Below, one piece after another: positions 41,171-53,192 of a DNA stretch of 64,000 bases. The notes under the pieces were generated by a model, which had not been told where the DNA came from, did not search any database, and was given only the letters and a program-made list of their open reading frames with translations. The stretch comes from Halichondria panicea (lineage: Eukaryota; Porifera; Demospongiae; Suberitida; Halichondriidae): NCBI RefSeq assembly GCF_963675165.1, contig NC_087387.1, positions 577,501 to 641,500 on the forward strand, written 5' to 3'. Every line of letters begins with the position of its first letter. Within the stretch, counting starts at the first letter, position 1. The position numbers and the translations under genes were made by a program.

Positions 41171-41289
41171 CGTATGTGGGTGGAAGTGCATCTGAATATA
41201 TAATCTAGCAAAATTATTTTCTCTCATTGCATACATACTTGGAAAATTAATCTGTAAGTACACTCTAAATCTAGATACAAACAATAATC

Positions 41290-41583
41290 AGGGTTTCATA
41301 CAGGATTTTTTGCTAGGGGGGGGGGAAACCTGCAGACCAAAGGTCGGCAGGTTTCGGTCGGCACAACGTAGGGGGATCCGGGGGCATCCTCCCCTGGGAA
41401 AATTTGAAAAAATGGTGCTCTGTGGTGCATTCTGTTAGATTTTAGTGGGCATTTGCTGGTGTTTACTACTCTCACCTGTAAAAACCACTTTACACCTAAC
41501 TAATGATTTTATTACATCATAAGTTGGGGAATTGTCAGGGGGGGGAAATCCCGGGGTTCCCCTACCTCTGTATGAAACCCTGA
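41290..41583. mobile_element. Short TIR element, CAGGGTTTCATACAG ends
   Basis: CAGGGTTTCATACAGGA at the left and CTGTATGAAACCCTG at the right are inverted; the total length is about 294 bp. G-rich runs occur near both ends (41317-41326 and 41539-41545). No ORF of note. Probably a non-autonomous DNA transposon. Confidence 0.75.
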
Positions 41584-42750
41584 TAATAATATTATGCAAA
41601 CATCCTTCCTTGCCAGCAGCTCATGCAATTCCTGGGGCACATGTACGCACACCACACATATGTGACCGTGGTGACACCAAGAATGCACTATGTTTATCCT
41701 GTGTGTTTCACCACCTGAGGGCTAAAGTGTGCACACACACTTGCAAGGATAACATCACACACACGCACGCACACCTGCACAGTAGCTGGCCAAAGATTTA
41801 TGTCAAATTATATAACAATCAGGTCCACACACAGGGAATGGCTAGCCTGCAGCTGACACCACACATCCCATGAATATGGTTAGCTTGCAGCCCATTTGTT
41901 GGCACAATAGAAGCTCTACTAAATACAAACAGATTGTTTACTAATTACAGCACTTTTATAGACGCACACATGATATGGCATACAGCACTAGTAGAACCTG
42001 TATTATCCTGAACCTCGATTATTCAGCTTGACAAGTTTCTCTGAAATTGGGCATGTCCCTTGATGCGCATGCGCAATTAACAGCTGTTACCATGGACACA
42101 GGCATGTTTATCTTCTGCACATATGCAGACACCCACGTGCACTAAATTTGCATGTACTGCCAAATATTTGGAGACAGGTGCCGCTACAATCTAATCACCA
42201 ACAAGATCAACGTACTTGATGTAAAAAATACCTAAGGATTATGCAAGAGATAGACTAATTGAGATGTTGACATGAATGCATACTGTTCTGGTACTAATTT
42301 AAAAGCTAATTACTGAAATCGAGGACTCGCTAGCACCTCCAAATATGCTCAAAACCAACATAAATTGTTGGCACTTGAGGCCAGAAGCACTTTTTATTTA
42401 CATACTCGCCATTACAGATAATAGAGCTGGTTAGGGCACGCAACGCTTGAGTAGACACTTCTCTTTGATGTGGTCGAAAACATTAGAATTACGTAACAGA
42501 AACACTTGACATTTGTAGTACACGTTGCATACCTCTTTGTTATCAGCAACAGAAAGTAAATACTTGACTAACCTCATATCCAGTAGACATAATTACAGCC
42601 CATGATTTATTCTAAAGCTGACATGAAATAGATCATTGACATTGCATAAGCTTAGAGAGTTTATATATCAACAGTTGACCAGTTAGACACAGCAGGATAA
42701 CGTAATAAACTGTAGAACTGTGACTAAAATTTCAAGACGACATAATAATT

Positions 42751-42870
42751 TATAGCAGGTTGTTGAATCCCTGAGCACGAATATTTTACCCACGAATGAA
42801 GCGACCTTGTGACTAAATATTGCGCAACTACGAATATTTTGCCCCACCGGAAATTACCCGCTATACAGTA
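42751..42870. mobile_element. MITE family B, fragment
   Basis: The left end is decayed (TATAGCAGGT). The interior CACGAATATTTTACCCACGAA and the right end AAATTACCCGCTATACAGTA match the family. Confidence 0.65.
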
Positions 42871-42960
42871 TCTCTATCAGAGGTTATGGAATAATATAAT
42901 TATACAAACTAAGACACTTTTAAAAAAAAATCTGTACAGCTGTTACATGACTTTAGAAAC

Positions 42961-43201
42961 TACCGTATAGCGCGAAATTTTCAAGGGGCTTAATTTTTTC
43001 GCGGATTTTGTGGGTTAGAATTCTACACGAAAATTAAGTCCACAAAATTGTTCTTTAATTAGAATTGCCTGTTATAACATGCAAAGATTTAAAGGCGTGG
43101 TTTCCTGTAAGCAGTAATTCCGCGAATATTGTGCAACAAAACGGCTTTTAGAGGCAAATCCACAAAATATAAGTGCCTCGAAAATTTCGCGCTATACGGT
43201 A
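42961..43201. mobile_element. MITE family A, 241 bp, inverted relative to 39209
   Basis: Begins TACCGTATAGCGCGAAATTT and ends AAATTTCGCGCTATACGGTA. Read in reverse complement it matches the element at 39209-39446 along its length. Confidence 0.85.
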
Positions 43202-44235
43202 TATCTAATAAAGCGACCACACACACAAAAAATGCTATTAATAAATATATAAAAATATTCCATACGAAATTACGAGTATTTTCCCTCTTATAGAAGTGAG
43301 TAATGTTAACCGGAACTGCCAACACTACGCTAATTGAGCAGGGGTGTCAACACAATGTGGTCATACAAAGTAATGTTAAATTCCAATTAAGCCAATCGAC
43401 GTTTTCCTTGATCAGTTAAAATCCTAATTCCTAAACATTATTATACGTTTATGGCAACCTCCAAACGGAAAACCTTTTATAATTATCATGTACAATTTCC
43501 GCTAAGTAGATAAATATTTTTATACCTCAGGCAATTAACAATTTAACCAACCTAGGAACGTGAATACACCTTTGACATATAAGCACATCCCGTGTATACA
43601 CACGTTATGTAACGGCCATAGTAGCTGCACACGTAGAGCAATTAAATGGTCTTTGTAGCTGGTACATAAATATAGATAAGCCAGTTAGGGTCTAATTACT
43701 ACTGTACATTAAAGAAGGAAATTTCTTTTATCTACGCTACTACACACTACACACATCATTATCTCAGATCAAGAATCTACAAAAAATGTACATGCCGTTA
43801 CCATGGCAGCAGGAGCCCGCTCACCTGCCCAGTGATCCTATACTCAGCATTGAGGAGCAGTGTTTTGCCCATGACCTCCTGACAGAACAGAGCGAACGCA
43901 TCCTTGAGCCAATCCTCCTGAAAATTAAAAAATCCACAAAAGTAAGGATAAAATTATTTATAAATTATGTATATTTGTCAAGATACTGTATATAAGATTT
44001 CGAATGCTCCTTCTTTATAATCATATTTGGGAATGACACTGCATGTACAAACCTGCATGGTTGAGTTTTTAGCTCAGTGCAAAATATAAAATTCGTATGT
44101 CTCCTTTGAGAGCCTTTTACATTTGATTCCAGTAAATTAATGAATTAAAGGAAATATAATATGTCATGTACGTGACTTACATCATCAGGAGGAATGATAC
44201 AGGCTAGGAAGTATTCCTGAGCTTGAGGGGGTTGG

Positions 44236-44250
44236 CTGTGTGTGTGTGTG

Positions 44251-44326
<76 letters not shown>

Positions 44327-44331
44327 GTGTG

Positions 44332-44366
<35 letters not shown>

Positions 44367-44369
44367 GTG

Positions 44370-44412
<43 letters not shown>
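44236..44412. repeat. Long (TG)n/(CA)n microsatellite at SND1 exon acceptor
   Basis: TG repeat of about 175 bp with GTTG interruptions. On the minus strand the CA repeat ends in CACAG at the exon starting at 44235. Confidence 0.95.
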
Positions 44413-44414
<2 letters not shown>

Positions 44415-46375
44415 TGTGGGTGTTTGTATGGCTGGTGTACACACACAAGGAGAATTCCTCTCACAATTTAAACACTGCCCACTTTAATCAATCAACAACA
44501 ACAAACAAACAAACAAACAAATCACATGATACCTAGGTACAATAACAGTATCCCAGCTAACATCACTATAGTTATTAAAAATCACACGTAAAACATTTGC
44601 CTGGATACAAGATCCCGCTACTTTATAAGGAATGGAATTAAAGCCTAATCAAATCAACGAGAGGATCACACATACGTTGTACTAAGTTTAACGTAAATAA
44701 ACACAAACGTAATAATGACCGTGTCCACGTCACAATTATGGTATAAACAACTTATTAGTTGATGAGGTCAAACTGGTCATAATGACACATTTCCTCTACA
44801 TTTCTTCAAAGTTTAATCGTCAGCAATTTAAGTATGAAGCTTGCATGACCTATCATCGTATATTCACTCAAAAAATCTTAAACAAAATATTCAGCAGCAG
44901 ATATTATATATATTTAATCCATTGATAGATCACTATAATTTTATTATAAAGTGGTTTTGATGAGGTTTCAAGATCCTGCTCTGAGGCTTGAGGCATACAG
45001 TAAATTAAAGACACAAAAGTGCAAGCTAAGCCACAAGTTTCCACGAAAAAACTGACTCAATTTCCTCTATATACCGACCTCACCATTCTTTCACTAGTAC
45101 GAGTGGAATGGCGTGCCGTCAATAGTCTCGGTATTCTACATATTTATTATTGAATTAAACCCGTCGAATATTTATATACAATTTCCCTTAACCCTTGGGT
45201 TCAACTTAGCGAAAGAAAACAGACAAACGTAACAGGTCTCGATGGATCGAGTATTACTGTTGCATCATTGACATATGTGATAGACCCTCCATCACATAAC
45301 TATAACAATACGGGTTCCCTTGCCCGACGAAAACAATAAACAAGCGAATATGATCATCGATCATCAGACGCACCTCCCTGAGGTAATTTGATAGACACTT
45401 CAACAGCAAAACTCCCCAAAACAGGGTAAAATTAACACACCCATGCATACAGCGTGCTTCTTTGCTGGGTGAGGAGAAACCTTAAGCCACATATACATAA
45501 CAATAAATGTTGCCTGAGTGACATCATATATTATGTACCTGTTACGACTAACTGCTCAACCACCATTATTTACACAATTCAGAGGAGTCCCTTTTATAAT
45601 GGTGAGGAGCAAGCTAGTTTAGAACGTCAACGATGTACAGGCTTATATTTAATTTGTTAATAAGGGTTTGTTTTGATACTCTAAATTTATCATTTGGGAC
45701 ACTAACTGCCTTGGCCTCTATGTATCAGTTTGCCAATGTTCAAGGATGGCCGTTAAGAGGGGTTTTACTAGTTGTTTCATTGTAGGTATTCTATATACAA
45801 ACTGTCTGCAGAGTAAAGCTATTATAGGGATATAGTATCACATGCACGGGATAAGAGAAATCGTGAGGTCTACTTAGTCCAAATTTGCTTAGCTTCTTAT
45901 AAGCTTGCTTCATGTTTTAACTGTTGAGCAGAACTATGTACAAATAAGCATGTAACACTGGCGATGGGCTATAACTTAATTAGAGTGTAAAGACACAGAT
46001 AGTGTGGCATGATATCTAATTACTACTATAGTCTCATCACCCGCCCTCATTAAAAATATATCAACAGCACACTCACTGGCACCCCATCCAGACAGCTGCA
46101 TGTTACGATTATATAATAGATTACATAACGCACATCCCATACACGTTAATTAAATCATCATGAACCCCTAAAAGTATTTTGTCTTAGGTAACAACATCAG
46201 CCCACAGCAATCTTGACTTCTGATAAACTTTCTAATTGAGTCCCAATTCACCTAGTTTCTTGGTAAAGAACTTGTTTTGCTTATATACAGTTGTGTTTTA
46301 ATTGTTGAGCAGAAATATTGACAAACAAGCAATTTAGACAATGACGATTACTAGCTACTAGAGTGATCTTTACTA

Positions 46376-46640
46376 TGCCTCGAGGCGTAACTGCACAAGG
46401 GATCCGATAAAGCTGACTGTGTGTGTGTCTGTGTTCCAGTTGTAACTGCTCAACGGTTGCAATGCGACAAAAACTAATAGCTTCTATAGGCTTCTAGCCA
46501 CGTTCTCTTGTATCTTGATTCGTAGATTAGCAAACTAAAGCTTCTTTCTTGAGTTATGGCTAGTTTAACTCACATTGAAGGCTGTTGCAGTCTTTTCAGG
46601 ATCTTTTGTAGCATCATTTGTTCGCACAAACGTTCTATTC
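46376..46640. mobile_element. Diverged relative of the 19081 TIR element
   Basis: Starts TATGCCTCGAGGCGTAACTG and includes CTTCTATAGGCTTCTAGCCA and GAGTTATGGCTAGTTT, paralleling the interior of 19081-19644. The right terminus is not clear. Confidence 0.55.
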
Positions 46641-48032
46641 AACTAAGCTTCTCTTCTTATTAAAAATGTATGGAATTTAATTCGATTATAGTCAAAAATT
46701 ACAAATGCAAACATTTATTTCATAATAATTAATTACCTCCTCTATAACACTCTAATATAGTTTTTGAGCGAGCAAAACATGGCGAGAGCCATTAGCACAG
46801 CGCAGCTTGCAGCACTCACTTAATTATTTATTTAGAGGGAAAAATAATTAACTATTAAGCCATAAAATATAACAACCCTCCCCTCAACGGCACCCCATCC
46901 ACACAGCTGCATGCATTTTACGATTACATAATACACTACATACTGTCACATATTAATTCAATCACATCCCATTGAAGTATTTCGGCTTATTCAATAATGT
47001 CAGCCCACAGTAGCTGTAGAGACAAGCTACAGCCTTTTCAAAGCTTGTATGAGCTAAAGAAGCAGTTAGCAAAGCCTCAAGATTCATTTGCAGCAAAAAA
47101 TAACTCATAGAGCGTACATAGCTGGCAATCCAAACCTCTTGACCACCTGTTTATAACGACCAAAAGGCTGTTCTCCAATGGTGTCCATTTTATGGAAGTT
47201 AGTTCAACTGTATATAAATACATACAACTACACGTAAAATAAAAGCAGATGGAAAAAGACCCCACCCCCTACAAATTGGGGTTTGTTGTGTAAACATGAC
47301 ATTGCACTAAACACGACATTGCACTGTGTAATTGTCTTAATTGTTTGTTGAGCACACAGGAGCAAACGAAATGCCTGTGGGATCATCAAAAGGTTGCAAA
47401 TTCAACTAATAAACAACTGATTTTGCAGTGTTGCCTTAGGGTAGACATGTACAGTACAGTGCAGTGCCAAGTGGTTTAATTACCATACACAAAGCAAAGG
47501 AATTTAACTAATGGGGTCAGTTGGTTGTTTGAGGCATAATTATTGTCTACAGAGGTTAATAGATTTCAGAGAAGAAAATTAACGACAGCCTAAAAAAATA
47601 AAGCTGCCAAACTTGTCCCATTCTTACGGAAACCTAGGTCACATAGTTGCTAGGGTGGTAGTAGAATACACCTTGCAATAACATCATTTCCATGGCAATA
47701 CTTTGGTATGCGACGTGCGGCCAGGAACATAGGTACCGGTTTTGTAGGTATAACCATGAACACAGTTTTGGCTGCCAGATAATGAGTGTAGTAAGAGTAG
47801 AAACAGAGTACGGAACATTATAAGCTTGTTTCTAGTCATTATGGTTACACATATGGATGTTGGGGTCAACGTGTGTAGGCGTGCGATAGTGACCTGTACA
47901 CATTGTGCGGCTACTTCAAAGGCCCTTATCTCATCTGCTGGGGCGTGTGGAGACAAGCAGGCCGTGTGCTGACCGCCTCAGGGCAACCACTAGATGTATA
48001 GATACATGTATAAAGTCCCCCCAGCTATAAGC

Positions 48033-48249
48033 TACCGTATTACTGGAATGTTTTTTGGGTGAAAACCTTTGCGAATGAGCCAAATCAGTAGAAAAACTGA
48101 CCCTTTGCAATCTAACTATTGCGTTCTGGAAATTATAAGGATCGTGTGTATTTACTAGTACTAGTTTAGGTTTGCTTGTTGTGAAGTGATCAACGCTCGC
48201 AGAGTTTGCACATGGTTTGATGCTCATAAAACATTCTGGTAATACGATA
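48033..48249. mobile_element. MITE family C
   Basis: Ends TACCGTATTACTGGAATGTTTT and the inverted AAAACATTCTGGTAATACG. The interior has GCGAATGAGCCAAATCAG and GATCAACGCTCGCAGAGTTTG. It shares the interior, partly in inverse orientation, with 49877-50084. Confidence 0.75.
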
Positions 48250-49876
48250 TAATTATATAAAAAACATCGAAATTCTTAACATATACACATACTTCCTGGT
48301 ATCACTTTAATGAAATAATACGATTTATGGACTTTCGAAACGCTTTAAAGTTTGAAGTTAATTGTTATAATGCCTTTAGGCGACACTGAATGTGAACTGT
48401 GCCACGTATGTATTCAAATATCTGCATACTGTAAGCTTTAATTTGGTTATATACATAATTTCCTGCATGCCCTCAGTGACATAATTAATTTTGTGGACCG
48501 ACGCGCTTCAAGGGTTGCCAAAGAATGACAAGGTGTTAGGGTAACTAGCTACATGGATTGGATTTCAGACAGTGCCTGGTCTGGACCATTTCACATCAGA
48601 ACTAGAACTATCATTACACGACTGTACATGTACACTCGTGAGAAAAACACAATTCTGCGCAAATAAATATTGCAAGATCCACTTTATTTAGCCAATTCCT
48701 ACCCAAAACACGTTTGAAGTTAGTCTAACACATTACCGGCTTTGTACGTTGCAAGGCAACTGATGCTATCAACATAAGCACGCACGCGTACTTCACCATG
48801 GTAACCGTTACATCCCATCTCTACAGCAAAGCTATAGGCGTATATATAATTTATAATTATAACGGACACGTACGGACATCACATGACAATCACATGACCT
48901 GACTCACTTCCGGTAACCTGCTGGTAAAGCTGAGAGGCTTGACAGTGGAACAACTTGTTTCTGCAAAAAGAAAAATAATTATAACGCGGCACACATAATG
49001 GGTAAAGATCATTAACCACACACATGAAAAATGCAACTACTCACATTCCCGTAATCCATGTAGAGAACGTGAGCTTTCTTTCCTTCGATTCTTTCCACTT
49101 TTGCCCGATACCTGAAGTGGGAGGAGTCTGTTTAATCATGCACGACCGACTATTATAGCTCTATAGAAAATGTCTCCCAAATTCTCCACAAATATCAGTG
49201 CTGCTATGAAATACAGTGCTAAAGTAGAAATTATAGGCTCAGGTTATACGTACAGACACAGATTTTCTTACCATAGTCCGTCTGTGAACTTTAGCACGCA
49301 GAGCGCCCCCCTTGTAGCGTTGAAGGAACCAGGGAGGGGGGGGTTGGCCGAGAGGTCATTTCTTAGTTGCTCCATGAGTGTGGTGAACTGAACACCTGGC
49401 AAGCACGGGGATAAAGATGGTCTCTTATGCTTACTTACTATTCAGGCTAGGCTAAAAAAGAACGTTATCCATAAGTTGTCCTTTCTTCACAAACCACCAC
49501 CCACACACACACACACATACACCCCCTCACATATATACACATACACCCCCTCACATTCACTCCACACACACCCACCTTGGTCGACAAGTTGTGCCCAAAA
49601 GTTATTTGGGCTGACCACTTCAGTGACAACAATCTTCCTATGATTGACCTTTCTCTCGGGCGGAGCACTATCCTCCCCCGGGGTCACAGCAGCCGCCTCC
49701 CCCTCCTCCGCCACCTCGTCAGCAGCTGGCTCTACATAGTCCTAGTACAGTAATTCGTGGATACAATGAAACAGTAAAGTGGACCGGAAACATATAATGT
49801 GTACAGTAAAACAATTAATGCGTGTAATAACAGAGAGGCTTCACTGTAGATTGTAAGCAAAACTTATGTAGCTAGC

Positions 49877-50084
49877 TACCGCATTACTAGAATGTTTTGC
49901 GAGCATCAAACATATGCGAACTTTGATCAATTTGCAAAAATTAAATCACAAAACCTAAACAATTACACACGATCCTTGCCAGAACGCAATAGTTAGATCG
50001 CAAAGGGTTGGTTTTTCTGCTGATTTGGCTCATTCGCAAAGGCAAAATATTTTAGTAGCAAAATATTTTAGTAGTACGGCAGTA
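49877..50084. mobile_element. MITE family C
   Basis: Left end TACCGCATTACTAGAATGTTT; interior ATCGCAAAGGGTTGG and GATTTGGCTCATTCGCAAAG. The right end is decayed. Lies in an SND1 pseudogene intron. Confidence 0.7.
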
Positions 50085-51519
50085 CAACCCGTCAAACTAG
50101 TACTGACTACTACTACAATTCTCAGCCATAATGGAGCATTGCACAGCGACTAGTAATACATGTACATCAACACAGTGCGGATGAGCACAGCTTAAGTCTG
50201 TTTGTGTTGAGTTTGACCTTCATAAAGTTGTCATAACTTTGTCATACTTCACTGAAATTCAAAGTTTCATATACCATTGGATTCCTTGTTAAAAAGCGCT
50301 TCTATCTATATGTCTATATGCTGTAGAGCTGGTAAGCTCCAACCAGTTAAAAGTTGCATGTTCCGTGTAGAAGTCCCAGGCATACTTGTCTACCACATAA
50401 AGCATACATGAAGCCATAATTGACCACATAACTTCCGGGGTTGAACTCAACGCAAATAGACTTTAGATGGACAATAAATATAACGTTAATACTGACCTCC
50501 CAAAGCTTCTTTCGTGCATTCTTTGCTATCTCCTCCGCCTCAAACAGTGATTTTCCGTACTGAGATCTTTCTGCTGACAGTGCAAATACTTTACACAGTC
50601 CCGCCTCTAACAACAGTACGGCAAGGTTCTTCCCGTCAACGAACACAGATTGCCTCCCTTGTCGGACGATTCCACTTCGACCTCTACCTGGGAAGGCAAT
50701 AAATTGAATTTTGTAGATTATACGGTAAATTAACATAAATGCAGCTAAGATTTGAACCCTGAACCTTGCGATACAACAAGTATACAGAAGCAAAACTATG
50801 TAGATAGTGGGTGCTAGTAATACAGTCATTATATTTGAACCCTGAACTTTGTGAATACACACATGTGCGTACAGTTGGATATCATGAACACACTTCTCTT
50901 TGCATGATGAGTTCCTTTGTGAAAGTAAGAGCTTCTCGTCCGAATGGTTCCCCTGATTCAGGCCCATCACTTGCCTTGGGGGCACGGGGACATTGCAGAC
51001 CTTGGGGGGAGGGAGGGGTACTATGGTAATTTAACACTCTGTCAAGCACATGTAGAAGCTAGTCTCTGTAACATGTCTATATTAGTAAGGGGCTGGTAAT
51101 CGACCATAACTTTAGTTCCGTTGGTTCAACAATGTTAATTTCGTACTTTTTTGAAAGCTTAGAAACAGGTCTTTCAGATTCTGTCTTAAAAACAAACTAA
51201 AAATGCAGGGGAACCCGTCACCCAGCGTTAAATGAAGCATATTTGAACGGCCTATAACTGTATTACCAAGTCTTAGGGGGCATGCTAATTATGGCATGTA
51301 GCTGATGTATACAACATGCATGTGCTGTACATGTACTCACCAGCCATAATGAAGTTGATGAGGCAGGTGTCCTTGGAAAGGTAGAGCTTGGCTCTGGACC
51401 CTGAGGCTACAAACTACAGGGGCCAGGAGTTAGAATACAGTTGTGATTTTTACAATGATGGCTCTAAGTTAAACAGAGGATAAGTACTACCCACCCCCCA
51501 CACTTCCACTCTTCACACA

Positions 51520-51600
51520 CCTCCACGAGGGCCACTGTACGACCAACTACTCACCCCCCACACCTCCACGAGGGCCACTGTACGGCCAACTACCCACCCC
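51520..51600. repeat. Short tandem repeat with CACCTCCACGAGGGCCACTG
   Basis: Two copies of the unit CACCTCCACGAGGGCCACTG followed by TACGRCCAACTAC, separated by C-rich sequence. Confidence 0.8.
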
Positions 51601-51605
51601 CCACA

Positions 51606-51662
51606 TAGTCTCATTAATCAGCCGCACCTTTGGTGCCAAAGGTGCGGCTGATTCATGAGACT
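51606..51662. repeat. 57-bp near-perfect hairpin
   Basis: AGTCTCATTAATCAGCCGCA followed by CCTTTGG, then a TG loop, then the reverse complement ending TGATTCATGAGACT. It has arms of about 27 bp with one or two mismatches. It could be the remnant of a tiny foldback element or a structured RNA; nothing shows which. Confidence 0.85.
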
Positions 51663-51714
51663 ACCCCCACACAGCCCCACTCTCTTCACACACCCCACAC
51701 TTCTATGGTTGGAG

Positions 51715-52367
51715 TCAGAGGAGGGAGGACAAGATTATAACCTTAGCTCTAATTAGCTAATCATCACGACCTTTTAATTACATTCTTTGAACGATTCATC
51801 TTTTCTTTCTTTATAACCTCTACATATTGGGGACACACAGAACTAGAACAGTACGAGTGACAGGCAATTCTTGCAGGCACAGAGCAAACCATACAAATAA
51901 AGGGGTGCTAGAAGCTGAGACTGTTAGTGTCATTGATGTTCTTCATGTTGGAGACACTCTGAACCATGTTGCAGCTTTATCACAGAGACAGGAGTGCCTG
52001 GGGTGCTTCTCACAGGGATCTTGGAGACAGGAGTGCCTGGGGTGCTCCTCATAGGGATCCTGTCTCCAGGATCAAGAGTGCGGCTTCTCACAGAGACTAG
52101 ACAAGATCAGAGTGCCTGGGATGCTTCTCACAGGGATCTTAGAGATAGGAGTACTTGAGGTGCTTCTTATAGGGGTCCTATTACCTTCAGGTCCTGACAA
52201 CTTGGCCTCCAGTAGGAGAAAAGGCTTACTTTGCTCTAGCTCTCAGCTCTTGTGTCCAATATGTAGAGGTTATAAAGAAAGAAAAGATGAATCGTTCAAA
52301 GAATGTAATTAAAAGGTCGTGATAATTAGCTAATTAGAGCTAAGGTTAATCGTGTCCTCCCTCCTCT
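51715..52367. mobile_element. Foldback element with ~115-bp inverted arms
   Basis: The left arm 51715-51832 (TCAGAGGAGGGAGGAC ... CCTCTACATATTGG) is the reverse complement of the right arm 52257-52367. Between the arms lies a degenerate direct repeat containing GGAGTGCCTGGGGTGCT and CACAGGGATCTTGGAGA (about 51985-52200). No transposase is visible. Confidence 0.8.
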
Positions 52368-53192
52368 GGGTTGGAGCATAGATTGAAATGGAAGGGGATT
52401 GGAAACGACCAGGACTCCCTGTGTAAATGTTTGAAACACTCCGCGTTATGATTTCGCGCTAGCGATTATTTTTGTATTGACCGTACTACTCTGGTTGTGT
52501 TTCTAGCTCTCCTATCCACTAGCGATCACTCAGAGGCTGGGAGGTTACTCTAGAGAAGTAAGTTTACACCACTGACAAGCTCTAACTTGTCTAAGTCCGC
52601 TGTCTTTACTCTGTTTTTGAGTATAGCTTGAATTACTCCAAAAGACATTGCTTGACTTGGTTATTATGTATCTAAGTGCTATATAGAATGGTTTCATGCC
52701 ATGGATAAGCTTTACTGTTCATAAACGTTTGTAGTAATAGTCCTTCAAACTGCTTTAGTATACTTTTAGACACACCACGGGCCTTGACCTCTCACGACTT
52801 CATAGTAAGGGCTATTCTTTCTTTTATAGCATTTATTTGTTTAGTGATAGTGGTTGCATTGCTTAGTCGACCTTTTAGAGCTATATTCTCTTTACTTTTT
52901 AGAATATTCAACATTAAAAGTGATCAATTTCACCATTTCTATGTACAGCACATTGTATGGCAGCCAAGACAGGTAATGAGCATGCTGACTATAAAATAAT
53001 CCCTTTGTAGTTTTAGCCACGCCCTATAACGCGGAGTGTTTCACGCAAACCTTTCGTTTCCAATCTAGTCAAGACTACTCCAACCATAGATTGAAAAGGA
53101 AGGGGATTGGAAACGAAAATTTTTGCGTGAAACACTCCGCGTTATAGGGCGTGGCTAAAACTACAAAGGAATTATTTTATAGTCAGCATGCT

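Larger units (their letters stand above)
33066..51413 (-). pseudogene. SND1: SND1 (Tudor-SN) copy A, 5'-truncated and frameshifted
   Basis: Twelve exons match the C-terminal half of SND1: 51413-51341, 51000-50894, 50687-50497, 49741-49576, 49395-49272, 49111-49045, 48960-48908, 44235-44181, 43917-43825, 40904-40794, 36466-36422 and 33131-33066. They cover SN domain 4 (FVASGSRAKLYL; VEVEVESSDKGGN; VLLLEAGLCKVF), the Tudor domain (CVLKFTDGLWYRAKVERIEG, LYMDYGN) and the C-terminal SN5 segment ending VYGDSTSDMATEFGFKK. SND1 is an RNA-binding nuclease-like coactivator. The exon 50687-50497 is 191 nt. The family alignment needs 201 nt, and a 10-nt loss after GGN shifts the frame and brings a stop. 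No exons for SN domains 1-3 are found between 51414 and the copy B junction. It is therefore a truncated pseudogene, although all splice sites are kept. Confidence 0.85.

Noticed and set aside
43786-43995. Plus-strand ORF starting MYMPLPWQQ
   Set aside because: It is the opposite strand of an SND1 exon (43917-43825), which fits family sequence and splice phases.
47684-47956. Candidate SND1 exon reading PADEIRAFEVAAQ
   Set aside because: It looked like the segment after the Tudor domain, but exons 48960-48908 and 44235-44181 join in phase and already supply that segment.
50347-50985. Minus-strand 212-aa ORF
   Set aside because: It crosses SND1 exons and introns, partly in the wrong frame; splicing gives the family match instead.
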